A stretch of DNA of 64,000 nt. Origin: JAFDWI01 sp964544305 (lineage in GTDB: Bacteria > Actinomycetota > Acidimicrobiia > Acidimicrobiales > Iamiaceae). The stretch spans positions 1 to 64,000 of the forward strand of contig CAZJAZ010000004.1 in NCBI GenBank assembly GCA_964544305.1, in the 5' to 3' direction. Below are positions 19,801-27,293 of the stretch, one piece after another. A program made the position numbers and the translations under genes. How positions within the stretch are numbered: the stretch's first letter is position 1; every line of letters starts with the position of its first letter. Below the pieces are notes generated by a model. The model was not told the origin of the DNA. It did no database searches and saw only the letters and a program-made list of their open reading frames with translations.

Positions 19801-20963
19801 TCGTCAAACCCATGAACGTCGACAACGTCTTCATCTACGCGAATGGCTTTGACGACCGTTGGGTCGAGAGCACCTTCACGTTCGGCGCGGATCCAAATGT
19901 GTCCATAGACTTGGACCTGCGACCCCGCCAAGTCCAACTGGCCGGAAGCGTCACCCGGGGAGGGGCGCCGGCGCCGGCGGGCTCTCGTACGGTCAAGCTC
20001 GTGGCCCTCGATGGGTCAAGCAGCGAGATCGCCAAATCCGTTGTGGACACGACAATCGAGGTCGGTGCTGACGGAACGTATGCGACGGATCTGAACCTCC
20101 CCGAATGGGACACCTCCTGGAGTGCCACGCCCTCGCAATGGCGCTTGATCGTCACCGGCTCTGACAGCCAACCACACAACATCGATCTGGGGGCCGTTCC
20201 ACGAGGGGCAACAAACGTGGACGGTGATTTCGTCGAGGTCGACACGGTTCCGCTCACCGTGGAGACCGAGCTTTTCCCAGCCAGCGCGGTCCGTCTCTCG
20301 GCAATCGCCTGGGTCCCCGGCTCGCTCACCATGGATCTGTCGGAAGGGAAATGGACCGAAACACCGATTCCTCCGGCTTCGGTGACGGTGACCCCAGATG
20401 GAACCGGCCGTTCGACGCTGTCGACCAATGTTGCCCCCGACGTGACCTTCGTTCGCATCACCGAACCGGGCGGGGCGTCTCGGGTTATTCAACTTCCCAA
20501 TCCTGGCGCGGCGAACAGCATCTCGACCGCAGTCGATGACCCCACCGGCGAGATCCCGTCCTACATGTTCGACTTCCAGGATGGCCCGATGGCGGTGGAA
20601 GGCGACGGCGGCGACCCGAACGGAGGGAACTACTGTCCGGGTCAGCCCTACCCGATGGTCATGAACGTCAAGGTCACCGCGAATTTCACGAGTGGCTCGT
20701 CATCGAAGACTCGGATCATTGGCACCTTCCTGGTGTTTCCGGACATCACGACCGGGCGCTACCACCTCGATCTGCCCACCCTGAATTGGGCCGACCTGGG
20801 TGAGGCGACACCGCCCGATGACTACCTCCTCGAGTACAGCGCCCACGATTCGTACAGCATCTGGTCAGTTGGTGCTTATGGCTCCACGACGATTCCTGCC
20901 GACCAGTTCGGCCCGGGCAAACCGACCTGGGAGTTCACCCCGAGCTTCGGTTGCGCCATGTAG
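13863..20963 (+). CDS. Giant membrane-anchored surface protein with a von Willebrand type D domain
   Basis: A 2366-aa protein. It begins MENGSGKRLW followed by one hydrophobic segment (about 9-32), predicting a cytosolic N-terminus and an extracellular body. Residues 33-215 are low complexity: Asp/Gly/Ser-rich, then a Thr/Pro stalk (156-204). Residues 216-1150 hold beta-rich regions I cannot assign. After a Pro-rich stretch and CTGNC comes a VWD-like domain (about 1160-1365) with GDPH at 1169-1172, FDGARFDMQTPGDY and FGSPDGNAANDF. A helical piece follows (about 1360-1440), then many carboxypeptidase-regulatory-like beta-sandwich units to about 2250 and a C-terminal cap. No sortase motif, catalytic motif or C-terminal anchor is visible. 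It looks more GC-rich than its neighbours. Adhesion or matrix formation is inferred. Confidence 0.85.
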   Translation: MENGSGKRLWAILGGCVGLIAVVLVIVLAVGGSDDSTDDRASDSTTTITSATTIDDGGASSDDGTGSNGGDRDNGEPGTGVGGDAQGTAGSDGDSGTARGNDALNSEAQGDGHSGPGGASVAGGGSDGGNTGSVTSGSSHPTGPGGTGPNVGSQPTTPTRPVTTINRSTTTLPRSTTTQPRSTTTRPDNPTTTRPSNPTTTVPGRVPPGPDPAHRATAGWRFEPSTLLLAPGESTEVELVHADPNGVDDDGLPPSDPTLTLSDAGVASVDPIGEGRFRVTAKSKIGFTAVGADVPYGDLNVSLLVTVATTKANVTKIADDSVVWPRADKDELAPVRDFSLPYQSATGVGPFTWQHIKDLALTPASDAADTGMPEYRFALVVKDLSLADGDLVVSSGDSSVLGRVMSVETHDVDGHALSLVSIELIAPENLFREANVDFATRDLIDVGAVAPPVEPGPLLPVPKPKAKAASSAGVGVGGNSLFSNVAKQLALLADGGDDDGPGVGQCEITGGANLISITPKFSAGVGDSKSILPTFDALFSVTNDGSAMIQVVSGMTGSLKASLEIKATLSGTAEMKCGLAKLGDWKLPAPAPIGPFLTLETQPTLFATFGMTGSGGPVFTYKKECSATYNFTLGFRYNPLGDGFTNLSSVNNSGGCPDGTTSVSDGVGGPSGASAQIEGSVGLKVETPMNIRIGGAVMEKMAKFFGEEDFGLIKMFTGEGGLVGKVAWANTSSVLDATETPAVAELSASLAFGVDIDPLEWVLAKIGNKAKGQASVEAPKLELDPPLPLAQAFRGISKGASDPEITVDGDKVTNGVAIGDQLDINAVTKASTMAALGGLAAPFETSKLTAYVKKDGNFEHLTDVDRDSLTQPSDREAGPTIEAHFMVTKDVCDKLGGKELEVAVVSTSSLFGLDTPGYVAGFKLKCVDPDIRWDPADVEVENHDKGTATGKSQLQILDPGAGNSTFTYSLTEDTDWLTVKGADGSNTMHYVDAVQVAGKPHDAMVADVKIEVDCDAVGDRIATTSITGKLDAPDYGKELTKDLFITADCRTHYTKVTPKEIFETGGPATIEYSADQKGESWSLPGAEPSSGTFPSDTGGVVAVNFKFEGAKPKCDETIPETRTKASLTSKYAVGEYVELVIRKKKGSPCPPPKKPPTCTGNCGIATANGDPHMTSFDGARFDMQTPGDYRYLVPDPADPDATGPQLQVRHGYYVSTTNHARIIEAAAVDYGGHRVEAYLRPNESILIDGVAHTWDESLALELRSDFQLSLSNGQLDMNVDGVAYTLVSNRFTGELRSYLDLTVRAPLNASYRGIFGSPDGNAANDFAKPDGTMISLAQAQAGGIDFFTFTESWRVTDIADSLFSIASDTFTDSPAPFDIDAIMPYVNQVRTAFADLAPVCGGLSGLEPTSYEVVSIAVELAAGTPLAEAMNNTCAYQLAGNVTSVLQQFGPGLGGVSLHITAPGLNPCDVVTDASGNFSCTATPDLTALRAGGVPNGSPTFRYVVTHPVSGNVMIDTTRTSSSKATFGSSTYLAATLSTPNRADGSVDLTGTVTQAGVPVANQVLWLTVTEWDADGKRIFADYHHFTTDAQGVYNVIRATHPLATKLVLQVDVAGDVYTKTVDLTQPASGEVRLDIDHNPPVVTFDGVWQGVPGSSVRLRGFNAAGDVVVDTTRLATVTDGRWSLTYTFPVSVVRVEATALVSDYATDNPVLVTPVDDGASTKTFDVIFNPVMAHVHGTVHLDGAVPNVALPVHVEAYDVSGVRVANLWRYTTPNSATGAYSLDAEAPQSTTRLVVTMQPTTAASTWQIADIGAAPGVIDVPLSADLHRDVVDISGLLHENGDAPSGAVPVTVSMRNSTGQELGTVTQNLTAAADGTVTWSGPVTLPFGTSQLHVTAAFHPGAGGSLSQDLPIAAGQTTATFDLNLVMRVVTMNITATSKDGPFPTWFQLYWMDGNVMVGSAESTATITPDAAGHATATFVKPMNVDNVFIYANGFDDRWVESTFTFGADPNVSIDLDLRPRQVQLAGSVTRGGAPAPAGSRTVKLVALDGSSSEIAKSVVDTTIEVGADGTYATDLNLPEWDTSWSATPSQWRLIVTGSDSQPHNIDLGAVPRGATNVDGDFVEVDTVPLTVETELFPASAVRLSAIAWVPGSLTMDLSEGKWTETPIPPASVTVTPDGTGRSTLSTNVAPDVTFVRITEPGGASRVIQLPNPGAANSISTAVDDPTGEIPSYMFDFQDGPMAVEGDGGDPNGGNYCPGQPYPMVMNVKVTANFTSGSSSKTRIIGTFLVFPDITTGRYHLDLPTLNWADLGEATPPDDYLLEYSAHDSYSIWSVGAYGSTTIPADQFGPGKPTWEFTPSFGCAM
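14328..14474 (+). repeat. Thr/Pro-rich stalk repeats within the giant gene
   Basis: Residues 156-204 are imperfect repeats of the type STTT-x-PR and NPTTT-x-P. Such stretches are flexible and often O-glycosylated in actinobacterial wall proteins. They separate the membrane anchor and the acidic region from the folded ectodomain. Confidence 0.75.
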
Positions 20964-20983
20964 CCATTCTGGGCCCTGTCCCC

Positions 20984-21036
20984 GCGAAATTTGACGCGTT
21001 ATGGCCGCTATGCGGCCATAACGCGTCAAATTTCGC
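20984..21036. terminator. Perfect 25-bp-arm palindrome between convergent genes
   Basis: Bases 20984-21008 and 21012-21036 are exact reverse complements, with a 3-nt loop (TAT). It starts 20 bp after the giant gene's stop and covers the stop codon of the converging regulator (21026-21028). Its symmetry suits a bidirectional terminator, although no T-run follows on either strand. Confidence 0.75.
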
Positions 21037-24000
21037 AGAAGAATGAGGCGTCGGAGCGGATTCGCTCAGCGAGTACCGGCATGACCGCTTCCGTCTGAGC
21101 GATTGCTTGAAGCCACAGTTCGGTCGTCACATCTCGGCTCTTTCTGGTAAGTGGCGCGATACGTGCGAGCGCCCATTCGACCGGTCCCCAGCACGCACCG
21201 GCCCCGCCGTAACAGTTGAGCAACACGAGCTGGCCTCGATACGGCTCCAACAGTGGCCAGAGCAGGTTTGCAGCCGGCTTCGAGCCGACCGCCGCAGCCA
21301 CGTGCGCCAGGATGCCAAGCGCAAAGAAGCGATTGGTGTCTTCGGGCAAGTTCGCGAATTTCTCGGCGACAAATTCAGAGAGTAGCTCGGCCGCTGCGCC
21401 ACGACGCGCAGAGTCGTCACCCGTGTCCGATTCAACGAGTGCGAGTGCGAGCGCGGCGCGCCATGTAGGGATTTGGGGATACATCTCGACGGCGAAGCGC
21501 AAGACATCGAGCATCTCGTGGATGCGTCCTTGTAGGAGGCGTAAACCAACAAGGTTGACCTGGTAGCAAGCGTAGGCCTCGGTTACTTGCGGGCGACGAG
21601 CAGCCGCCCGCGCGAATGCGTCGTCGGCTTCCTCGAGCCGACCGGCGAAGAGCAATTGCAGCGCCTGCCAGGTATGAATTGCCCAAAGCCAGTAGGTCTG
21701 GCCGCTTCGGTTCGCGACGCGATTGGCCTCCTCAAGTGACGCGGTTGCATCTTTTCGGTTGCCAGCGCGAAGCAAGTCTTCGTGCCGATACAAGTGCGTG
21801 GCCGCGAGTAGGCCGACATCGAGTTTTCCACGAGGGAGCGTCAACACCTCGTCAAGTTGCACAAGTCGTTGGTGCGGCGACGTGGGATCGATACGCCCCA
21901 TGCGCTGTTCAAGCAGTGCAATGGCTACGTCGTTCGGCGTGGCTGCCGAAGACGAACGGATTCGGTCCAATGCATGAGTTAGTAGCTCATCTCGTTGTTG
22001 CGCAGTGCTCACAAACAACATAGCGGTCGCAAGCTCGATCTCGATGCGACCCAAGAGCACCTCAAGTTCGGAATCTTTGCGAGTAGCAAGATGTTGCTGC
22101 AATCGAGTACGCGCAGTCTCGAGGTGAGTGAGCTGGGCGCCATCATCGTCGAGTATGGCACCGCGTCCCGCGCGGCCGACGAGTAAGAGGGTCGCCTCAG
22201 CCATTTGATGGTCAAGCGCATGAAAGTTGGCAAGTTCGATCGCCGACTCGAGCACAGTACGTGCCTGGCGATGGTCACGTAACTCGAGTTGTGCGCGTCC
22301 CGCGCCAATAAGTGCACGCACCTGTACGTCGGGCTCCTGAGCTCGCGAACGGGCCTGATCGAAATGTTCGTTCGCGTTGTTCCATGCGCCGCGTTGTAAC
22401 GCTTCCATCCCCGCTTCGAGGTGTGCGGCGGCAGCTTGACGTTGTCGCGCTGCTCCAGCCAACGACCAGTGCACTGCCAGAAAGTATGCGGGTGCTCCAA
22501 CCGAAGCGAGATAGTCCCCAGTCAGGCGATGCAGCGTGCTGCGACGGGCAGATGGTATCGATTGCCATACGACGCGCTGCGTCAAATCATGCGGGATTCG
22601 AATGCGTCCGTCATCGTCAATTGTCACCAGTCCCGCGACCGCAAGCCCGTCGAGGAGGTCTGCAACGTCGAGTGGGTTTGCTCGGGCAACCGCTTCGACC
22701 GCGGTCAACTCACCTCGGGAGCCTTGCGTTGCGACAACTTCAAGGATGCGACGCTGCTCAGTTGAAAGTGTCCGCAGGTAGTTTTCCAGCCAGAGTGACA
22801 CGGACTCGGGGATCTGCAGGCTGCTCCCATCGGCAATTGATTCAGGTGCGTCGCGAATCACCGACGTGACAAAAAGCGGTAGGCCACCGGTCCGATGTTG
22901 AAACGCAGCGACTTGTTCATCCGTGAGCGTATGCGCATGCTCAACGGTGTCGTGAAGTAGTTCGGTGAGTTCGGTGACACCAAATGGAGCAAGGTCAACA
23001 ATGTCGAGCTTGCCATGACGTGAGGCTCGTTCGGTGAGTTGTGCAAGCGGTTTGGAAATTTCTCGGCATGTTCCGAGCACCAAGACCGGACCGTCAATTT
23101 CGTGGATTAACGTATCAATGACCGCAATGCCATCTGGACGAGTCCACTGCATATCGTCAAGTACCAGGACCGTAGGTCTGCGAACGATCTCTCGTGCAAC
23201 GGCTTTGGCCGTCTCGATGACTTCGTGACGCAGATCGCCACCTCGACTTAACTCGTCGTGTCGGACATCATTAACAGGAACGGCTTCTGGTACCAAGAGT
23301 GGCAGGGCAGGATGAGCAAGAGCCAGGGCATGTGCAAGTTGGGCGTCTTTTGCAAACAAGTCACCCAGCGCATCGGCAAATGGCCCCCAGGCCGTTTCAA
23401 CCCCAATTCGTGAATGACCCCAAAGCTCACGGTCAGGTTGAAGCGCTTTGGTTGCGACGTCGACCGTTCGAGTCTTGCCTATCCCCGCCGGGCCTCGAAC
23501 AAGCACAAATCTCGGAGAGGCCGATGAGCGAACGTGTTCCCACGCTCGTGAGATCACAGCGAGTTCTTCGACTCGACCAATGAATGGGCTTGCAGCATGA
23601 GGATGCCGAACCCGTGGAGTGAGGCGGTCGCTGTCACCGTGATCGCGGGGGGCGGGTGCGAATTTGGCGCGTAACTCTTGACTTGGCTTGAGCCCGTATT
23701 CGGTCGCAAGCACGCGTTCCAATTCAACGTATTCGGCGCGGGCGGCCGCCACATTTCCAAGCTCGGCATGTAATTCGATCAACGTCGTGCGCGTCATGGT
23801 GTCGACTGGATCTCGCGTCAGTACGTTCTCTGCCCACTGGATTGCGTCACTGTGGGAGCCGACGGTTCGGTAGTGATCAAGGACGACATGCTCGGCACGA
23901 TCAAGGAGCGCTTCGATTCGGTGTCGATGAAGATCGGCAAACGCACTTTCGCTCCAAGCGAGAAATGGAAAACGCAACTCAAGTGTGAGCTGGCGCAACT

Positions 24001-24376
24001 CTGCGAATTGCTCCGTGTTAATCGCGTGCGTTGTTGCTTGCGTGATGAGGTGCTCGGTACGGGACACGTTGTCGGTGAAATTGCTGTTGAGACGGATCAT
24101 CCCCTGGGACAATGAGAGGTCATCGGGTTGCGCGCCAGCCTCGGCGAGAACATTGCGGACTTTGCTCACCACGCCTCGTAATGCGCCGCGCCAATGAGTC
24201 GATCGATTGTCGCCCCAGAATCCTTGAGCGGCCGTTTCAGCGCTGACATTTCCACCGCTCAACGTGACCATTGCCAGCAGCTCTTGGGCCTGCTTACCAC
24301 GGACGTTGTGCAACAACCCGTTCGTGGCGATGATCGCGACCGGGCCGGTCACACGTATGAGAAGACTCGGATCCAT
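21026..24376 (-). CDS. BTAD/SARP-like regulator with AAA ATPase and TPR region
   Basis: A 1116-aa regulator. Residues 1-100 resemble the winged-helix DNA-binding domain of the SARP/AfsR group; 105-240 form a bacterial transcriptional activation (BTAD) domain ending LKPSQELRAKF; an ATPase domain opens with SPFIGRVEELAVI and Walker A GPAGIGKT (295-302), with VLVLDDMQW as the Walker B region; 600-1110 is helical and TPR-like. Family members activate antibiotic or stress genes when triggered by nucleotide or ligand binding. The first domain is divergent, so direct DNA binding is less certain. It starts 4 nt after the lipoprotein gene and is probably co-transcribed with it. The last codons lie in the convergent hairpin. 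Confidence 0.88.
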   Translation of the reverse strand: MDPSLLIRVTGPVAIIATNGLLHNVRGKQAQELLAMVTLSGGNVSAETAAQGFWGDNRSTHWRGALRGVVSKVRNVLAEAGAQPDDLSLSQGMIRLNSNFTDNVSRTEHLITQATTHAINTEQFAELRQLTLELRFPFLAWSESAFADLHRHRIEALLDRAEHVVLDHYRTVGSHSDAIQWAENVLTRDPVDTMTRTTLIELHAELGNVAAARAEYVELERVLATEYGLKPSQELRAKFAPAPRDHGDSDRLTPRVRHPHAASPFIGRVEELAVISRAWEHVRSSASPRFVLVRGPAGIGKTRTVDVATKALQPDRELWGHSRIGVETAWGPFADALGDLFAKDAQLAHALALAHPALPLLVPEAVPVNDVRHDELSRGGDLRHEVIETAKAVAREIVRRPTVLVLDDMQWTRPDGIAVIDTLIHEIDGPVLVLGTCREISKPLAQLTERASRHGKLDIVDLAPFGVTELTELLHDTVEHAHTLTDEQVAAFQHRTGGLPLFVTSVIRDAPESIADGSSLQIPESVSLWLENYLRTLSTEQRRILEVVATQGSRGELTAVEAVARANPLDVADLLDGLAVAGLVTIDDDGRIRIPHDLTQRVVWQSIPSARRSTLHRLTGDYLASVGAPAYFLAVHWSLAGAARQRQAAAAHLEAGMEALQRGAWNNANEHFDQARSRAQEPDVQVRALIGAGRAQLELRDHRQARTVLESAIELANFHALDHQMAEATLLLVGRAGRGAILDDDGAQLTHLETARTRLQQHLATRKDSELEVLLGRIEIELATAMLFVSTAQQRDELLTHALDRIRSSSAATPNDVAIALLEQRMGRIDPTSPHQRLVQLDEVLTLPRGKLDVGLLAATHLYRHEDLLRAGNRKDATASLEEANRVANRSGQTYWLWAIHTWQALQLLFAGRLEEADDAFARAAARRPQVTEAYACYQVNLVGLRLLQGRIHEMLDVLRFAVEMYPQIPTWRAALALALVESDTGDDSARRGAAAELLSEFVAEKFANLPEDTNRFFALGILAHVAAAVGSKPAANLLWPLLEPYRGQLVLLNCYGGAGACWGPVEWALARIAPLTRKSRDVTTELWLQAIAQTEAVMPVLAERIRSDASFFCEI

Positions 24377-24380
24377 CGTG

Positions 24381-24992
24381 TCACTTGCTGGAGTAGATGT
24401 CGGTGATCGCTTTCAGTGTTGCCGCACCAAAACCGGCCGCGACTGGCTCTGGAACTGCTCGCCTGTCCTGTGTGACGTTCACGGTGAACACGTGGTTGTC
24501 TTGCAAGATAAAGATCGTGTCACTGACCGGCCCTCGGAAGATGAATGCTTTGTCACCGATGCCAGACGGTGCCGGTGGCGAACCGCTTACATTCGGATGA
24601 AGGTTTTGGGCGGCTTCGCTCAAGCGGTTGAAGTCGTGAGCTGTGAACAACGTTGAGGTGGTTGGGTTTACCAGTATCCCGAGGGTGACGATCGTGGAGT
24701 CAGAAAGTTCAAATGTGCAACTCCCTTGCACGTATTGGACTTCCTGGAGCGCTCCGGCCGCACTTTGTGTTGTTGTTGAAACAATTGACGCGTTACGGAT
24801 GTGGCGGAAGACATCTGGTGCGACGCGTTTGCAGATCTTTGCATTGACGAACGCGAAGCCTGGCGCAGACGCCATGGTGGTCGTTGTAGATTTCGGCCTG
24901 GCGGAACTCCCTGACGACTTACATGCCCCGAACGTGGCCACGAGTAGGACTCCTGCGATCACTTGCCATCTCAGTCGCCTGTTGGTGTACAT
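24381..24992 (-). CDS. Putative lipoprotein, DUF3558-like
   Basis: A 203-aa protein with a lipoprotein signal: basic MYTNRRLRW, a hydrophobic core, and a lipobox ending FGAC (Cys24). A Ser/Thr linker (SGSSARPKSTTTT) precedes a single globular domain with two further cysteines (ICKRV and GSCTF), which could form a disulfide, and a GIGDKAFIF turn seen in DUF3558-like actinobacterial lipoproteins. Function unknown. A purine-rich AGGCGAG ribosome-binding site precedes the ATG. It is immediately upstream of the BTAD regulator (4-nt gap), so it may act as an extracellular sensor for it or simply share a transcript. Confidence 0.78.
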   Translation of the reverse strand: MYTNRRLRWQVIAGVLLVATFGACKSSGSSARPKSTTTTMASAPGFAFVNAKICKRVAPDVFRHIRNASIVSTTTQSAAGALQEVQYVQGSCTFELSDSTIVTLGILVNPTTSTLFTAHDFNRLSEAAQNLHPNVSGSPPAPSGIGDKAFIFRGPVSDTIFILQDNHVFTVNVTQDRRAVPEPVAAGFGAATLKAITDIYSSK

Positions 24993-25180
24993 GTTTCTCG
25001 CCTGCCCTCACGCCTCTCCGATGCGCCTGTCATGCCAACCCATCCATTATGCCTCAGATGAGCTCGTTGAGATTCGAAAAGTATCTTGCGAGAAGATTGG
25101 GGGAGGTCGCTTGCTCAATTTGGCAACACACTTTTGCGACGAGCGTATGAGTGCCGTGAAGCTTGGGTTTGGGTGTCGAT

Positions 25181-26452
25181 TTATGGTGACTTCGGCGTTG
25201 AGGTGTTGACCGCTCGGAGGGCTACGGGCATCGAGCGAAATCCCGCATGCTTATTCGATCGGGTCCGCACGACCGGTCCGGTCAATGCAACCTGTTCGAC
25301 TTGATCAAGCAGACCACCAAAGAGCAGATCGAGTTCACTGCGAGCAAGATTTGCTCCAAGACAAAAGTGGGTACCGATACCAAAAGCAAGGTGTGGGTTT
25401 GGATCACGCTCAATATCGAACGACTCGGGGTTTGGAAAAGCTCGCTCATCAAAATTTGCCGCTTGCCACCACAACACCACTTTGTCACCCGCATGGATTT
25501 CTTGGCCGTGACGTATTACGTCTTGTGTGGCGGTGCGCCGGTTGTAAATCGTTGATGATGCCCAGCGCAACATCTCCTCAATTGCCTGTGGAAGCAGACC
25601 TCGATCGCAGCGAAGTCGTTCCCAACTCTCTGGGCACTCAATGAGGGCAAGGAGACCAGCGATGATCGTGTTGCGCGTCGTTTCACTGCCGGCCGCCGCA
25701 AGGAGATGGAAAAACATCTCTTGCTCAATTCCTGACATCGTGCCACCCGGACAAGCTTCGTCTGAGAGAGGAGTTGTCGCGATGCGCGACAGGAGATCTT
25801 TGCGTGGATTGTTGCGCTTGTCGATCAGTACCCGTGTGCAATAGTGCGCCATTGCCGCGTTCGCGGCGGCGACACGACTGTTTGTTTCACCAGGGTTGTG
25901 ATCGTCGTAGTCCAACAGGGCATCGGCCCAGTCGAGGAGAACGTGTCGATCGTCGTGTTCAACTCCGAGCAACATGCCAAGGGCTTGGAGTGGGAGTTCA
26001 GCTGCAACGTCAATCAGAAAATCAACTTGACCGGAGTGAATGGCCGCACCGATGAGTTGATCGGTGATCTCCTTCATCTCGGCTCGCATGCCCCGCAAAC
26101 GTGATGGGCTCAGCGAAGGCGTCGCGACACGGCGCATGTGATGGTGTCGAGGATCGTCCTGCATGTTCAAAAGCACGCCTGCTGCAAACCCATAGGGGAG
26201 ATCCTCAATGAGCGTGCCTCCGTCAACTCGTTCCCCACCATGAACCGACGAGAAATACCCGGGGTTCTTCGCTGCCCAAAGCACATCGTCGTAGCGGGTC
26301 AGGCACCAGAACCCTTCGCCGTCGGGAGTATTGGACGATGGCGGGTGCCAGTAGCACGGCGCGTTGTCACGCAACCATCGGTACACATCCAATGGGGGGC
26401 CGTGCGCGAAGAGATCCGGGTCGGTTAGGTCGAACGCGGGACGTTCGGTCAT
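25181..26452 (-). CDS. Cytochrome P450, CYP125/CYP124-like
   Basis: A 423-aa P450 with I-helix AAGSETTRN (253-261), ExxR Glu293-Arg296, a PERF-region NPESFDIERDPNPHLAFG, and heme loop FGIGTHFCLGANLAR with Cys364. The SETTRN I-helix and the HLAFGIGTHFCLG loop resemble actinobacterial CYP125/124/142 enzymes that hydroxylate the terminal carbon of sterol or branched lipid chains. With the FadE34-like dehydrogenases at 39-44 kb this is consistent with sterol or branched-chain lipid use, but the full cholesterol gene set is not here. A TATGAT box lies 9 nt before the ATG. Confidence 0.9.
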   Translation of the reverse strand: MTERPAFDLTDPDLFAHGPPLDVYRWLRDNAPCYWHPPSSNTPDGEGFWCLTRYDDVLWAAKNPGYFSSVHGGERVDGGTLIEDLPYGFAAGVLLNMQDDPRHHHMRRVATPSLSPSRLRGMRAEMKEITDQLIGAAIHSGQVDFLIDVAAELPLQALGMLLGVEHDDRHVLLDWADALLDYDDHNPGETNSRVAAANAAMAHYCTRVLIDKRNNPRKDLLSRIATTPLSDEACPGGTMSGIEQEMFFHLLAAAGSETTRNTIIAGLLALIECPESWERLRCDRGLLPQAIEEMLRWASSTIYNRRTATQDVIRHGQEIHAGDKVVLWWQAANFDERAFPNPESFDIERDPNPHLAFGIGTHFCLGANLARSELDLLFGGLLDQVEQVALTGPVVRTRSNKHAGFRSMPVALRAVNTSTPKSP

Positions 26453-26482
26453 CGAACCCGGATCATATTCGCCGCTACGTTG

Positions 26483-27217
26483 TCAGCCTCCGAGCAGGCC
26501 ACCAAGACCGCCACCACCAGAAGGTGCAGGCGCAGCGCCTTGTACGACTCCTTCAGACGGCTGAATCATGACCCAACCTTGTCCACCAAACGCGAGTTGC
26601 AGCATTTCACCGGTGCCGCCTCGCAACATCGACTTCAGACCCCCCGTGTCAACCCGCGGCTGCATCGACACACCACTCGTCCACATCACCACGGCGTCGG
26701 CGTCGCCAACCGTTTGCACCTGGGCGACATCAAGGACGACGGGCTCACCATGGGAGGTCACCGCCACATACCCCGTGCCCGCAAGACGGACTTGGTACAT
26801 CCCGCCTGCCATTGCGCCACCAAGCATTGCTTTGGCCCCGCCGCCACCCACTCGCTGAATGTCAATGTCGATCGATCCGCTCGCCGCAAGCACCGATGCG
26901 CCATTACAGAAAATGGCGTCGTCTTCGAGATAGAGCACATGAATGTCCTGGCCTTGATCTCCAAGGAAGACTTGTCCGTCACCGGTCATCGACATGATCG
27001 TGACCCCTTCGCCGCTCATCTTCGCCTTGAACATTTTGCCAAGCCCACCCGCACCTTGACGCTCGAATGTGGCATTGCCTTGGTAGGCGACCATGGCGCC
27101 GAGACGAGCGTTGACCGGCCCGTACTGCAAGCTCACTTTGAGGAGCTTCTTGTTCTCGAGATGGAACTGGTCGGGGCTCTCGTCTTCTTTGTACTCGCTG
27201 TATTTGCCGTGGATCAT
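26483..27217 (-). CDS. AIM24 family protein
   Basis: A 244-aa protein of the AIM24/TIGR00266 family: a beta-rich double-psi-like fold with repeated glycine-rich strands (MSGEGVTIMSMTGDGQVFLGDQGQDIHV, GPVNARLGAMVAYQGNATF) and a Gly-rich tail ending GGLGGLLGG. The eukaryotic homologue is a mitochondrial inner-membrane organiser; bacterial function is unknown. The open frame is much longer, but the ATG at 27217 is preceded by GGAGGAGCGGACC, one of the best ribosome-binding sites in the window, and the family begins there. It is a single gene between the P450 and the M20 amidohydrolase, all on the same strand. Confidence 0.88.
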   Translation of the reverse strand: MIHGKYSEYKEDESPDQFHLENKKLLKVSLQYGPVNARLGAMVAYQGNATFERQGAGGLGKMFKAKMSGEGVTIMSMTGDGQVFLGDQGQDIHVLYLEDDAIFCNGASVLAASGSIDIDIQRVGGGGAKAMLGGAMAGGMYQVRLAGTGYVAVTSHGEPVVLDVAQVQTVGDADAVVMWTSGVSMQPRVDTGGLKSMLRGGTGEMLQLAFGGQGWVMIQPSEGVVQGAAPAPSGGGGLGGLLGG

Positions 27218-27293
27218 GGTCCGCTCCTCCGCGTGGTTGGTCCGTGGCAACAAACTAGTAGAAGATTCGGATGCTCTCCACCGGATTGACGCA

